The position numbers and the translations under genes were made by a program. A stretch of DNA of 64,000 nt from DAOUJI01 sp965197415 (lineage in GTDB: Bacteria; Chloroflexota; Dehalococcoidia; Lucifugimonadales; JAGWBF01): the NCBI GenBank assembly GCA_965197415.1, contig OZ240207.1:2790001-2854000 (forward strand), written 5' to 3'. Under the pieces are notes generated by a model. It searched no databases. It was not told where the DNA came from and was given only the letters and a program-made list of their open reading frames with translations. Numbering within the stretch: the first letter of the stretch is position 1; each line of letters starts with the position of its first letter. This document shows positions 1 through 9,214 of the stretch, one piece after another.

Positions 1-1
1 G

Positions 2-1102
2 GACCTGAAGAAATACGATTCAGGCCGCCTGGGATTCCCCAACACTCATTTCGACCCCCAGAAAGCTGTGGTCCTCTACAACCAGTACCACGAGCAGTAC
101 GCCCACGCCGACGAGATGGGCTTCGACGGAATCATGTCCAACGAGCACCACTCTTCATACTGGTGCATGAAACCGTCGGTCAACCTTGACGCCGCGGTTA
201 TCACCAAGATCACCAAGCGGGGCCGCATCGCCATCCTGGGGAACGTAATCGCCATCAACGACCCCATCAAGATGGCGGAAGAGATAGCGATGTTGGACTG
301 CTATTCCAACGGGCGCATCATATCGGGGTTCGTCCGGGGGACGGCTGTGGAGAGCTTGCAGGGCGGTATCGACCCCACCGAAAACCGTGAGCGGTTCGAG
401 GAAGCCCACGACCTGATTCTCCAGTGCTGGACCCGCCCCGGACCCTTCAGGTACGAGGGAAAATACTTCCACTACCGCACCGTGAACCCCTGGGTGCTGC
501 CCGTGCAAAAGCCCCATCCGGAGGTCTGGTTCCCCGGGTTCTCCAGCCCGGAGAGCGTCGTATGGGCCGCCAGCCACAAGATTCCCTACATGAACCTGGG
601 CTCGCTGCTGCACCACACCCAGTTCCTACGCCAGGTCTACATCGACACCGCCCGTGAAGCCGGTTTCCAGGCGCAGCCCGAACACTTCGGATACCTTCTC
701 AAGGTTTTCGTCGCAGACACTAAGGAGAAAGCCGAAGAGGTGGGTCGACAGTTCATGTGGACCGACGACCACCGCCAGAAAGGTCCCAGGGAACACAACG
801 ACCCTCCGGGGTACCAGTCCCGGCAGGCCTTCAGCCTCCAGAAGACCCTCCCTGGAGCCTCCTCTTTCGGCAAGAAGATGAGCTACGAGGAGCTTCAAGA
901 GGCGGACAACATCATCGTGGGCACGCCCGACGAGGTCATCAGAAGGCTGAGCAACGTGATTGACAGGCTGAACCCCGGCTACCTGCACATATATGGCAAC
1001 GAGGGAGCCATGCCCCACGACGACGTGATGCGCTCCATCGAGTTGCTGGCCGGGGAGGTCATTCCAGCCCTCCACGAAATACAACTGCAACCCTACGACT
1101 AA
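2..1102 (+). CDS. LLM-class flavin-dependent monooxygenase, 5' truncated by window edge
   Basis: The protein belongs to the bacterial luciferase-like family, TIM-barrel enzymes that use reduced flavin (FMNH2 or F420H2) to oxidise organic substrates with O2. The frame is open from base 2, so the true start lies outside the window; the GTG at 68 would cut into the conserved N-terminal barrel strand. Visible family features are GFDGIMSNEHHSS near the start, the stretch AEEIAMLDCYSNGRI and the GFVRGT loop, and a C-terminal segment with DEVIRRLSNVID. It ends with TAA. The isochorismatase-like gene follows 43 bp later on the same strand. Expansion of this family is a known trait of SAR202 Chloroflexota. 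The substrate cannot be deduced. Confidence 0.85.
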   Translation, partial: DLKKYDSGRLGFPNTHFDPQKAVVLYNQYHEQYAHADEMGFDGIMSNEHHSSYWCMKPSVNLDAAVITKITKRGRIAILGNVIAINDPIKMAEEIAMLDCYSNGRIISGFVRGTAVESLQGGIDPTENRERFEEAHDLILQCWTRPGPFRYEGKYFHYRTVNPWVLPVQKPHPEVWFPGFSSPESVVWAASHKIPYMNLGSLLHHTQFLRQVYIDTAREAGFQAQPEHFGYLLKVFVADTKEKAEEVGRQFMWTDDHRQKGPREHNDPPGYQSRQAFSLQKTLPGASSFGKKMSYEELQEADNIIVGTPDEVIRRLSNVIDRLNPGYLHIYGNEGAMPHDDVMRSIELLAGEVIPALHEIQLQPYD

Positions 1103-1145
1103 ACTAGGCGCCGACCGTTATCTACAACAGAACATGGAGTGACAC

Positions 1146-1670
1146 ATGACCCAGTCGACAGCATTGGACAAGAGCAAATCGGCCGTCTTGATAATGGACT
1201 TCCAGGACCGCATCGTGAACAACGTGGCCACGGACCCGGGCGAAGTGGTTCGGCAGGCCTCCAGGACCCTCGAGGGCGCCCGCCAGGCCGGAATCCCAGT
1301 AATTTACGTGGTCCACAGGGGAGGCGACTTCAGAGCCGACTCCACCGACCTCGGAATCCACGCAGGCGTGGCCCCGAAAGAAGGAGAGACGATAGTCACC
1401 AAGACCCGAACCAGCCCCTTCTCCACCACGGGTCTGGACGTCCAGCTAAGAGAGATGGGTCTGGACACGCTGGTGATAATGGGTGTGGCCACCAGCGGCT
1501 GCGTGCTGTCCACGGTGCGATGGGCGGCCGACATCAACTACAAGCTAGTGGTGGTGTCCGACGCTTGCTCGGACAGGGACCCGGAGGTCCACAGGGTTCT
1601 CACCGAAAAGGTCTACCCGCGCCAGGCCACGGTGATGACCGCCGACGAGTTCCTCCAGGCCGTCGCCTAG
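1146..1670 (+). CDS. Isochorismatase-family cysteine hydrolase
   Basis: This 174-residue protein has the usual length and the full catalytic triad of the isochorismatase-like hydrolases: Asp18 in LIMDFQD, Lys86 in VTKTRTSPF and Cys119 in GVATSGCVLST, the last preceded by the characteristic non-proline cis-peptide region. Members hydrolyse amides, ureides or enol ethers (nicotinamidase, N-carbamoyl amidases, isochorismatase); the exact substrate is not readable. ATG start with GAGTGACAC upstream. It lies downstream of the flavin monooxygenase in the same direction and may process its product, but that is inference. Confidence 0.85.
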   Translation: MTQSTALDKSKSAVLIMDFQDRIVNNVATDPGEVVRQASRTLEGARQAGIPVIYVVHRGGDFRADSTDLGIHAGVAPKEGETIVTKTRTSPFSTTGLDVQLREMGLDTLVIMGVATSGCVLSTVRWAADINYKLVVVSDACSDRDPEVHRVLTEKVYPRQATVMTADEFLQAVA

Positions 1671-1690
1671 TCCCGACATCTGTCGGGCGT

Positions 1691-1939
1691 TTATTCGGGG
1701 GTCTCGTAGGGCGTGGTGGGCAGTGGCAGGCTGGCCACCTCCCGTTCGATGGACTCCAGGCGGCCTGCGACGTCCCGCTTCTCGGGCCGGTTTGCGTTGC
1801 AACTGGGGCACCACACCTCGTCCTTGGACGAGAGCATCATGTTCTCCCACTTGACCTCGAACCTGCCTGCCTCGGCTCCGCAGTGGGCGCAAAGCTGCAG
1901 CACCGTAATCATGTCTCCGGGCATGTCTTTGACCCCCAT
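1691..1939 (-). CDS. Small zinc-ribbon-like protein, unknown function
   Basis: An 82-residue protein with two CxxC knuckles (CAHCG at about residues 17-21 and CPSCN at about 44-48), the spacing expected for one zinc ribbon. A charged helical tail follows (RLESIEREVASL). No family is recognised. It is convergent with the isochorismatase-like gene, whose stop is 20 bp away, and lies 50 bp downstream of the MFS gene on the same strand, so it may share its transcript. A protein- or nucleic-acid-binding adaptor is plausible but unproven. Confidence 0.55.
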   Translation of the reverse strand: MGVKDMPGDMITVLQLCAHCGAEAGRFEVKWENMMLSSKDEVWCPSCNANRPEKRDVAGRLESIEREVASLPLPTTPYETPE

Positions 1940-1990
1940 GTTTTAAGGCCATTCTACTACGGCCTACACCCGCCCCGCCATAAGCGACGC

Positions 1991-3250
1991 CTACTCCTGG
2001 CGCCGCAGGCGGTGCATGGTCAGGATCGCCGCCAATGACAGGACCAGGCCGACCAACCCCACTACAGTAAAGGCGAATTTGGCCGAGGTCTGTTCGGCAA
2101 ACACACCGATGAGCAGGCTTGAGAAGACCACAACCCCCTGGCCGTAGTTCTGCAGGCTGGTTATCCGGCCCCTCAGGTGGTCGGGCGCGAGAATCTGGAT
2201 GAGCGTCCCGTTGGTCGTCCTGAAATAGGCTTGGGAGAAAGAGAAAAACCCGATGATGACAAAGGAGGCGGCCAGGATCTCCGACTGGGCGAAGAGGATT
2301 GCACAGGCCGCGCTGGTGAATGTTGCCGCCAGGCAGACCCACCCTTTGCGGTAGAACCAGCCCACCGACGCGATGATGACGGCGGATATGAACCCGCCCA
2401 GCCCAGTAGTGGCCAGCAGGTAGCCCCCAACGTCCGCTTCCTTGGCGAAAACCTGGACCGTGAATATGGGCAGCAGGAACAAGAGAGGCTGGAGGAGAAC
2501 GTTGGGCAAGAACGAAAGGATGGTCAGGTTGAATATCACCCGGTCTTTCGAGTAGATGTAGGAGACGCCCTCTTTGAGGCTGGCGAAGAAAGACTTGGAC
2601 GCAGCAGCCGCGAGGTTCCCAAAGGGCGTTCTCATGGGCAACAGCGCCAGCACAGCTCCCGCGTACAGCGCAGCCTCCAGTGCGAAGTTCCAGGCGAACC
2701 CTAGCGTGACTATCATTACCCCACCGAACAAGGGGCCTATCATGCGGGTTCCCGGAATAGTGAGGACGTTGGCTGCAAAGGCGTTGCTCACCGATTCCCG
2801 TGGCACCGTGTTGGCGATGAGCACCTGCTGCATGGGCATGGATATAGTCCGGCAGATGCCGCACAGGAAAACGTAGATGTAGACGTGCCAGAACTGGGTG
2901 ACCACGTCCGCTGCCACCAAGGCGGAAAAAGACCCTGCGGCCACCACCATAACCGACTGGTTGGCTATGATCAGCTTGCGCCTGTCCACCCGGTCGGCCA
3001 GGACTCCCGTAAGAGGCCCTACGAAGAGCACAGGCACGTTGGCCAGGCCGCCTACGAGGATGACCTTGAATATAATCAGGGACGTGTCCTGGGCCAGCTC
3101 CCGGACCAGCCAACCGGCCGAGAGCAGTTGCAGCCATTGGGCGGTGTTTCCGCAAAAGTTGGCGACCCACAGGAAGCGGTAGTCCCTGTAGGCTATCCAG
3201 GAGTCGAATATCTGTATGCGGGGCAGTCTAATGCGAAGGTGTGTATTCAA
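1991..3250 (-). CDS. MFS transporter (MFS_3 / EntS-like exporter)
   Basis: A 419-residue membrane protein with about 12 hydrophobic segments. It carries the family signature in the loop after TM2, GPLTGVLADRVDRRKLI (motif A, GxxxDRxxRR-like). The N-terminal YRDYRFLWVANFCGNTAQWLQ motif is typical of the MFS_3 branch, which includes enterobactin exporter EntS and macrolide exporters. Transport would be proton-driven export across the cytoplasmic membrane. The substrate is unknown. The start appears to be TTG at 3248-3250; alternative starts further in would lose the conserved N-terminal amphipathic segment. Confidence 0.85.
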   Translation of the reverse strand: MNTHLRIRLPRIQIFDSWIAYRDYRFLWVANFCGNTAQWLQLLSAGWLVRELAQDTSLIIFKVILVGGLANVPVLFVGPLTGVLADRVDRRKLIIANQSVMVVAAGSFSALVAADVVTQFWHVYIYVFLCGICRTISMPMQQVLIANTVPRESVSNAFAANVLTIPGTRMIGPLFGGVMIVTLGFAWNFALEAALYAGAVLALLPMRTPFGNLAAAASKSFFASLKEGVSYIYSKDRVIFNLTILSFLPNVLLQPLLFLLPIFTVQVFAKEADVGGYLLATTGLGGFISAVIIASVGWFYRKGWVCLAATFTSAACAILFAQSEILAASFVIIGFFSFSQAYFRTTNGTLIQILAPDHLRGRITSLQNYGQGVVVFSSLLIGVFAEQTSAKFAFTVVGLVGLVLSLAAILTMHRLRRQE

Positions 3251-3322
3251 AAAGCGGGCCTCGGAATCGTCATAGCCTTGGGGAGGCCATATCAGCGAGT
3301 TGAAAACGGGGCGTACCCCGCA

Positions 3323-3409
3323 TCGTCACTCCGGCGGAGGCTGGAGTCCAGGAAACCTTGTAAGAGGAATTGGCGCCTTCCGGGTTCCGGCCTTCGCCGG
3401 AAAGACGAG
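3323..3409. repeat. Inverted pair of REP/MITE-like intergenic elements
   Basis: The 343-bp gap between the MFS gene and the repeat protein holds two related copies, in opposite orientation, of a short palindromic element of the type TCGTCATTCCGGCGAAAGCCGG. Copy A is 3323-3352. Copy B, in reverse complement, is 3378-3409 and contains the perfect hairpin TTCCGGC-cttc-GCCGGAA at 3385-3402. Together they could fold into one long hairpin. Such elements are common non-coding repeats in Chloroflexota and Proteobacteria. The remainder of the gap (3410-3593) shows no gene. Confidence 0.6.
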
Positions 3410-3593
3410 GGTAGAGCGTCCTTGGCTCCTCCTCCATCCCAACCTTCTCCAGACGGTGGAAAAGGCACAGCGCTGAAGATTTTCATGGTGGCCCCCATTA
3501 TACTTCAGGTCGACGCGATGCGCGCCATCCCCCAAAAGGGCCCCGCCCTTGGCCTCAACAAAACCGGGTCCTACGGTCCGCCGTTCGGCACAT

Positions 3594-3953
3594 CTAGAGA
3601 AGGCTTCTGCTGTTCCGCCCGCTGACGGCGATAATGCCCGTAGCGTTGAGGCCCCCAACGGCAACCACTCCTATGGCGTTTACGCCGCCTACAGCGACAA
3701 AGCCTATAGCGTTCACGCCTCCCACCGCAACGAGGCCGATGGAGTTGGCGATGCCAAAAGAAACAAGGCCTAGTGCGTTCAAAGCGCTGATGGCAACAAT
3801 CCCCATTGCGTTCAGGATGCCCAATGCGATAGCGCCGATTCCATTGTGGCTGCCCGCCGCGATTATGCCGACGGCGGTCTTGCCCGTGGTGATTCCATTC
3901 TGCATTTCAGCCTCCGATAATCCGGCTCCGCCCAACCCGTAAAGTGTCGCCAT
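3594..3953 (-). CDS. Repeat protein with seven 11-residue units, unknown function
   Basis: A 119-residue protein whose residues from about 35 to 111 are seven tandem 11-residue units with the pattern xNAhGhhAhGG (for example VNAIGFVAVGG and VNAIGVVAVGG). The units are rich in Gly, Ala, Ile and Val and keep an Asn at position 2 and Gly at position 5. Such regularity suggests a beta-solenoid or a stacked Gly-rich hydrophobic fold, possibly membrane-associated. No enzymatic motif is present. The N-terminus (MATLYGLGGAGLSEAEMQNG) is unique. The gene is isolated between a repeat-bearing gap and a divergent promoter. Similar short repeat proteins exist as hypotheticals; function is not known. Confidence 0.6.
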   Translation of the reverse strand: MATLYGLGGAGLSEAEMQNGITTGKTAVGIIAAGSHNGIGAIALGILNAMGIVAISALNALGLVSFGIANSIGLVAVGGVNAIGFVAVGGVNAIGVVAVGGLNATGIIAVSGRNSRSLL

Positions 3954-3995
3954 AGACTACTATCACGCCCCGTCACGTGCAAGGGCTGCCTCTTA

Positions 3996-4024
3996 TTGAC
4001 ACTGTGTGGGGCCGCTTGTACAAT
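3996..4024 (+). promoter_or_regulatory. Sigma-70-type promoter of the MaoC/SDR operon
   Basis: TTGACA at 3996-4001 and TACAAT at 4019-4024, separated by 17 bp. Transcription would begin near 4031. This shows that the upstream GTG at 4006 is not the start of the following gene. Confidence 0.75.
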
Positions 4025-4095
4025 CTTGGCGGCCTAGACCCAAGAGCCGGGGATGCGACCCCGGTGAGCTTTTTAGTCCACCTTCGAGAGAGACG

Positions 4096-4554
4096 TTGGC
4101 CCCCGAAGACGGCATACTCACCGACGAACTGCGTTCAAGCGCCATAGGCATCAAGGGAGAGCCCCTGAGCATGGACATCGAGAAGGGCCATGTCCAGCGG
4201 TTCGCTGAAGCCATAGGCGACAACAACCCCCTCTTCATCGACGAGAAGGAGGCCCGGAAGTCCCGGTACGGCGGCCTCATAGCCCCGCCCACTTTCCTGC
4301 GGACCCTGCGCGTGGAGAGGCCGGCCTTGCCCTTCTCCATTCCCTACGGCAGGAGCCTGGACGGCGGCAGCGAGTGGGAGTTCTTTGGTCCGGTCCGAAT
4401 CGGCGACTTCATCACGGCCCAAATCGAAATCGAGGACATCTTGGAACGTCCAGGACGATTGGGGACCATGCTGTTCACTATTTACCTCACCACCTACAAA
4501 AACCAGCTTGATGAGGTGGTGGCGACTCAACGCGGGACATCGATAAGGTACTAG
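4096..4554 (+). CDS. MaoC-like / FAS1-like dehydratase-domain protein (N-half type)
   Basis: A hot-dog-fold protein of 152 residues related to the N-terminal half of 2-enoyl-CoA hydratase 2 / MaoC dehydratases (FAS1_DH_region). The segment VQRFAEAIGDNNPLFIDEKEA is the typical substrate-binding start of this fold, followed by APPTFLRTL and a late stretch GPVRIGDFITAQIEI. Start chosen at TTG 4096, which has GAGAGAG upstream and lies after the promoter at 3996-4024; the longer frame begins inside that promoter. The next gene encodes the partner hot-dog subunit and starts within 10 bp, so the two probably form a heteromeric hydratase acting on acyl-CoA. Confidence 0.75.
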   Translation: MAPEDGILTDELRSSAIGIKGEPLSMDIEKGHVQRFAEAIGDNNPLFIDEKEARKSRYGGLIAPPTFLRTLRVERPALPFSIPYGRSLDGGSEWEFFGPVRIGDFITAQIEIEDILERPGRLGTMLFTIYLTTYKNQLDEVVATQRGTSIRY

Positions 4555-4561
4555 GTTGGCA

Positions 4562-4996
4562 ATGGCTGAACAGGTGTATTGGGAAGACGTAGACGAAGGG
4601 TCGGAAGTTCCCCCGTTGATGAAGGAGCCCGACAGTCTTCAACTGGTCAAGTACGCAGGGGCCTCCCTGGACTTCTATCAGATACACTATGACAAGGACT
4701 TCGCCATAGGCAACAACCTTCCCGGCATCATCGTCCACGGAGCGTTAAAGGGCGCATGGCTCGCCCAACTCATGACCAACTGGATTGGCTTCGAAGGAAG
4801 CCTTAAGAAAATAAAAGTCCAGTATCGAGGCATGGACGTGCCCGGAGACAAGCTCACCTGCAAGGGGACCGTCGTTCGGAAATACATGGACCAGGGCAAA
4901 CACTTGGTGGACTGCGAAATCTGGCTGGAGAACGGCAAAGGAGAGAGGACGACACCGGGAACGTCAACGGTGTCCCTCCCCTCGAGAGGCGGATAG
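4562..4996 (+). CDS. MaoC-like acyl dehydratase (catalytic half)
   Basis: A 144-residue MaoC-like hot-dog protein. It holds the hydratase-2 style motif YAGASLDFYQIHYDKDFA, where the Asp and His are the expected catalytic dyad, followed by GIIVHGALKGAWLAQLMTNW. Start ATG at 4562 is preferred to TTG at 4556. It is translated immediately after the FAS1-like partner (stop at 4554) and precedes two SDR dehydrogenases, so hydration of an enoyl-CoA followed by oxidation of the resulting 3-hydroxyacyl group is a reasonable pathway guess. The natural substrate is not determinable. Confidence 0.8.
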   Translation: MAEQVYWEDVDEGSEVPPLMKEPDSLQLVKYAGASLDFYQIHYDKDFAIGNNLPGIIVHGALKGAWLAQLMTNWIGFEGSLKKIKVQYRGMDVPGDKLTCKGTVVRKYMDQGKHLVDCEIWLENGKGERTTPGTSTVSLPSRGG

Positions 4997-5054
4997 GGCC
5001 CACGGCCCAGAAACCCGGCGTACCGCTAAGGCGGACGCCCAAGACGGAGGCGTC

Positions 5055-5984
5055 ATGGCGTCAGATGTTTTACAGGATAAGGTTGCTATAATCACAGGCT
5101 CCGGGCGGGGCATTGGCCGAGGCGTCGCCATGCTTATGGCCCAGGAGGGAGCCAAGGTCGTTGTCGTCGACCCCGGTGGAAACGTAGACGGCACCGGAAC
5201 GGACAACGGCCCGGCCGACCAAGTGGTCAAGGAGATCACCGACGCGGGAGGGACCGCCGTGGCCTGCTACGAGTCGGTGGCCACCATGGAAGGCGGCGAG
5301 AACATTGTCCAGACCGCCCTCGACTCCTTTGGCAGGCTGGACATCGTCGTCACCCCTGCGGGAATTCTCAGGGACCGGATGATCTTCAATATGACCGAGG
5401 AGGAGTGGGATGACGTGGTGAGAGTGCACCTGAAAGGCACCTTCACCGTGGTCAAACCCGCTTCCATCATCTTCCGGCAGCAACGTTCGGGCAGGATTAT
5501 CACCTTTTCGTCTCGCTCCGGTCTGGTGGGCACGTCCGGTCAGGCCAACTACGGGGCGGCCAAGTCGGGCATAGCCGGATTCACCAAGGTTGTCGCCAGG
5601 GACTTGGGCAGGTACGGAGTCACTGCCAACTGCATATCCCCCAGCGCCGAAACGCGGATGACGGGCACCGTCTCCGACGAGTCCCGGGCCATCAGGGCCC
5701 AGAGGGGGATAGCCCAAGCCGGCGCGACCGGACCGGCTGTCAGCAGCCGGAACGCTGACGACGTGGCGCCCTTTGTGGTGTTCCTCGCCAGCGATCACGC
5801 ATCCAACGTCAATGGCCAGGTGTTCGTAGTGGCCGGAGGAAACGTGTCGTTGATGTCTGCTCCCAGGCCCATCAACACCATCTACAAGGACGGCAGGTGG
5901 ACCCTGGAAGAGTTGGCTCCATTGGCCCGTGACTGGCTTACCAAGGACATCTCCAACCCAGCCCCGGCCATGCCCCAGCAGTAA
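5055..5984 (+). CDS. Short-chain dehydrogenase/reductase (SDR)
   Basis: A 309-residue classical SDR. The Rossmann signature TGSGRGIGRG is at about residues 15-24, the catalytic Tyr and Lys are in QANYGAAKSG, and the catalytic Ser in TFSSRSG. The usual NNAG structural motif is replaced by VTPAG (about residue 95). An acidic residue after strand 2 (VVVDPGG) suggests NAD preference. The C-terminal extension of about 50 residues resembles multifunctional-enzyme type hydroxyacyl dehydrogenases. It is the third gene of the operon starting at 4096 and has a tandem paralogue 24 bp downstream. Confidence 0.85.
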   Translation: MASDVLQDKVAIITGSGRGIGRGVAMLMAQEGAKVVVVDPGGNVDGTGTDNGPADQVVKEITDAGGTAVACYESVATMEGGENIVQTALDSFGRLDIVVTPAGILRDRMIFNMTEEEWDDVVRVHLKGTFTVVKPASIIFRQQRSGRIITFSSRSGLVGTSGQANYGAAKSGIAGFTKVVARDLGRYGVTANCISPSAETRMTGTVSDESRAIRAQRGIAQAGATGPAVSSRNADDVAPFVVFLASDHASNVNGQVFVVAGGNVSLMSAPRPINTIYKDGRWTLEELAPLARDWLTKDISNPAPAMPQQ

Positions 5985-6007
5985 TCCCGGATTCAGGAGG
6001 AGACGCA

Positions 6008-6940
6008 ATGGGAGACTTGCTTAAAGACAAAGTAGCCGTCATAACAGGCGCAGGCAGGGGCATCGGACGAGGCGTCGCCAAGCTGATGGCCGAAGAAGGC
6101 GCCAAAGTCGTGGTGGCCGACCTCGGCGTCAACGTCGACGGCTCCGGCCAGGACGACTCCCCCGCCGCCCAGGTGGTGCGGGAAATCCAGGACACCGGAG
6201 GGACGGCGGTCGCTTGCTACGAGAACGTGGCGCTGATGGAGGGCGGAGAGCGGATTGTCCAGTCGGCCATAGACAACTTCGGCAAGCTGGACATCGTCGT
6301 AACTCCCGCGGGCATACTGCGCGACCGGATGGTCTTCAACATGACCGAGCAGGAATGGGACGACGTGATCGCAGTCCACATGAAGGGAACCTTCACGGTA
6401 GTGAAACATGCCTCGATTCTGTTTCGCCAGCAGCGTTCGGGAAGGATTATCACCTTCAGCTCCACCTCAGGGCTGATAGGCAACTCCGGGCAAGCCAACT
6501 ACGGGGCTGCCAAGGACGGCATCGCCGGATTCACAAGGGTCGTCGCTCGTGACCTGGGACGCTACGGCGTCACGGCGAATGCCATATCGCCCGCCGCCGA
6601 CACCAGAATGACGGGCACCGTCTCCGAGGAGTCCCGGGCCATCAGGGCCCAGCGAGGAATCGCCGGAGCAGGGGTGCGCTCGGAAATGCGGAGAGACCCC
6701 GAAGACATAGCGCCCTTCGTGACCTGGCTGGCCTCCGATGAGGCGGGCCACGTAAACGGCCACGTCTTCCACGTGGCTGGTGGAATGGTCGGTCTGATGA
6801 ACGAGCCGGAACCCGTCAAGACCATCCACAAAGAGGGCCGTTGGGACGTGGAGGAGATAATAAGGCTCTTCCCTCAGACCCTGGGGGTGGAGCTGATAAA
6901 TCCGGCCCCGGCCCAGCCTCCCCCGCAACCCAGCGCTTAG
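6008..6940 (+). CDS. Short-chain dehydrogenase/reductase, tandem paralogue
   Basis: A 310-residue SDR closely similar to the preceding one (shared TPAGILRDRM, FRQQRSGRIITFSS and SRAIRAQRGIA segments), so the pair arose by tandem duplication. It shows TGAGRGIGRG at about residues 15-24, Asp after beta-2 (VVADLG) indicating NAD, and YGAAKDG as catalytic Tyr/Lys. ATG follows a clear AGGAGGAGAC site at 5996-6003. Likely role: oxidation of a 3-hydroxyacyl-CoA or related alcohol together with the MaoC proteins. A strong bidirectional terminator follows at 7042. Confidence 0.85.
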   Translation: MGDLLKDKVAVITGAGRGIGRGVAKLMAEEGAKVVVADLGVNVDGSGQDDSPAAQVVREIQDTGGTAVACYENVALMEGGERIVQSAIDNFGKLDIVVTPAGILRDRMVFNMTEQEWDDVIAVHMKGTFTVVKHASILFRQQRSGRIITFSSTSGLIGNSGQANYGAAKDGIAGFTRVVARDLGRYGVTANAISPAADTRMTGTVSEESRAIRAQRGIAGAGVRSEMRRDPEDIAPFVTWLASDEAGHVNGHVFHVAGGMVGLMNEPEPVKTIHKEGRWDVEEIIRLFPQTLGVELINPAPAQPPPQPSA

Positions 6941-7041
6941 GCTGCTATTGGGTGTACGCCTGCGGGTGGGCCTGACACCGTCCTGCTCCGCACCTTTGCT
7001 ATAGGACAGCGCCGACGCAATCCTTACCGATGGCAAAAAAG

Positions 7042-7074
7042 AAGAGGCCCCGGAGTTTAACTCCGGGGCCTCTT
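7042..7074. terminator. Bidirectional rho-independent terminator
   Basis: Perfect 16-bp inverted repeat (arms 7042-7057 and 7059-7074, core AGAGGCCCCGGAG) with a single-base loop position, preceded by a run of six A and followed by TTT. It lies between the convergent SDR operon and groEL and can stop transcription from both sides. Confidence 0.9.
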
Positions 7075-7103
7075 TGGGGTTCTCTCGGTTTTGACGGGCC
7101 GGT

Positions 7104-8720
<1,617 letters not shown>

Positions 8721-8772
8721 GGCTTGTTCCTTTCTCTTTGTTGTTTTCAGTCTTTCTTAAGCGGGGCGCCCT

Positions 8773-9066
8773 CTAGCCGATCCTGGCCAGAATGTCGCTC
8801 TCTCTCAGAATCAGGTAGTCGTCCTCTCCGTCCTTGTACTCGGTGCCGGCGTACTTGGAATAGACCACCTTGTCTCCTACCGAGAGTTCCATGGGAATTC
8901 GCCCCTTGCCGTCATCGGTGGAGCGGCCGGGACCGGCAGCCACCACTTCTCCGGTCTGGGGCCTCTCCTTAGCCGTGTCAGGCAGATATATGCCTGAACT
9001 TGTCTTCTCTTCCTGCTCCAGCGGCTTTACCACTACCCTGTCTCCAAGGGGAGCAAAATCAACCAC
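8773..9066 (-). CDS. groES: Co-chaperonin GroES (Hsp10)
   Basis: A 97-residue GroES with the expected N-terminus (FAPLGDRVVVKPLEQEEKT), mobile-loop region SGIYLPDTAKERPQ and C-terminal YLILRESDILARI. The start is a GTG at 9064-9066 preceded by AAGGAGGAAGCT, an excellent ribosome binding site. It forms the heptameric lid for GroEL and is cotranscribed with it. HrcA/CIRCE control is indicated by the operator 43 bp upstream. Confidence 0.97.
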   Translation of the reverse strand: MVDFAPLGDRVVVKPLEQEEKTSSGIYLPDTAKERPQTGEVVAAGPGRSTDDGKGRIPMELSVGDKVVYSKYAGTEYKDGEDDYLILRESDILARIG

Positions 9067-9108
9067 AGCTTCCTCCTTAACGCGAATTTCAGCTATTCAG
9101 CTATAATA

Positions 9109-9135
9109 TTAGCACTCGACTCTTCAGAGCGCTAA
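9109..9135 (-). promoter_or_regulatory. CIRCE operator (HrcA-binding) of groESL
   Basis: TTAGCACTC, nine spacer bases, GAGCGCTAA: the CIRCE consensus (TTAGCACTC-N9-GAGTGCTAA) with a single mismatch in the right arm. It lies directly upstream of groES, and a TATTAT -10-like hexamer in the minus direction overlaps its edge. HrcA repression relieved by heat shock is the established mode for this element. Confidence 0.92.
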
Positions 9136-9214
9136 CACAATTGATAATCCTAGCCCAGGACAATATCCTTGTCAAGAATCGACTGTCTCCACGCCCACGG
9201 AGTTGCTTATCCTC

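Noticed and set aside
1545..3170. A 541-codon open frame on the minus strand
   Set aside because: It is a shadow of the isochorismatase-like and MFS genes in another frame, with Arg/Gly/Pro-rich unstructured composition.
4006..4095. N-terminal 30-residue extension of the FAS1-like dehydratase
   Set aside because: It would begin inside the promoter at 3996-4024 and has no family similarity.
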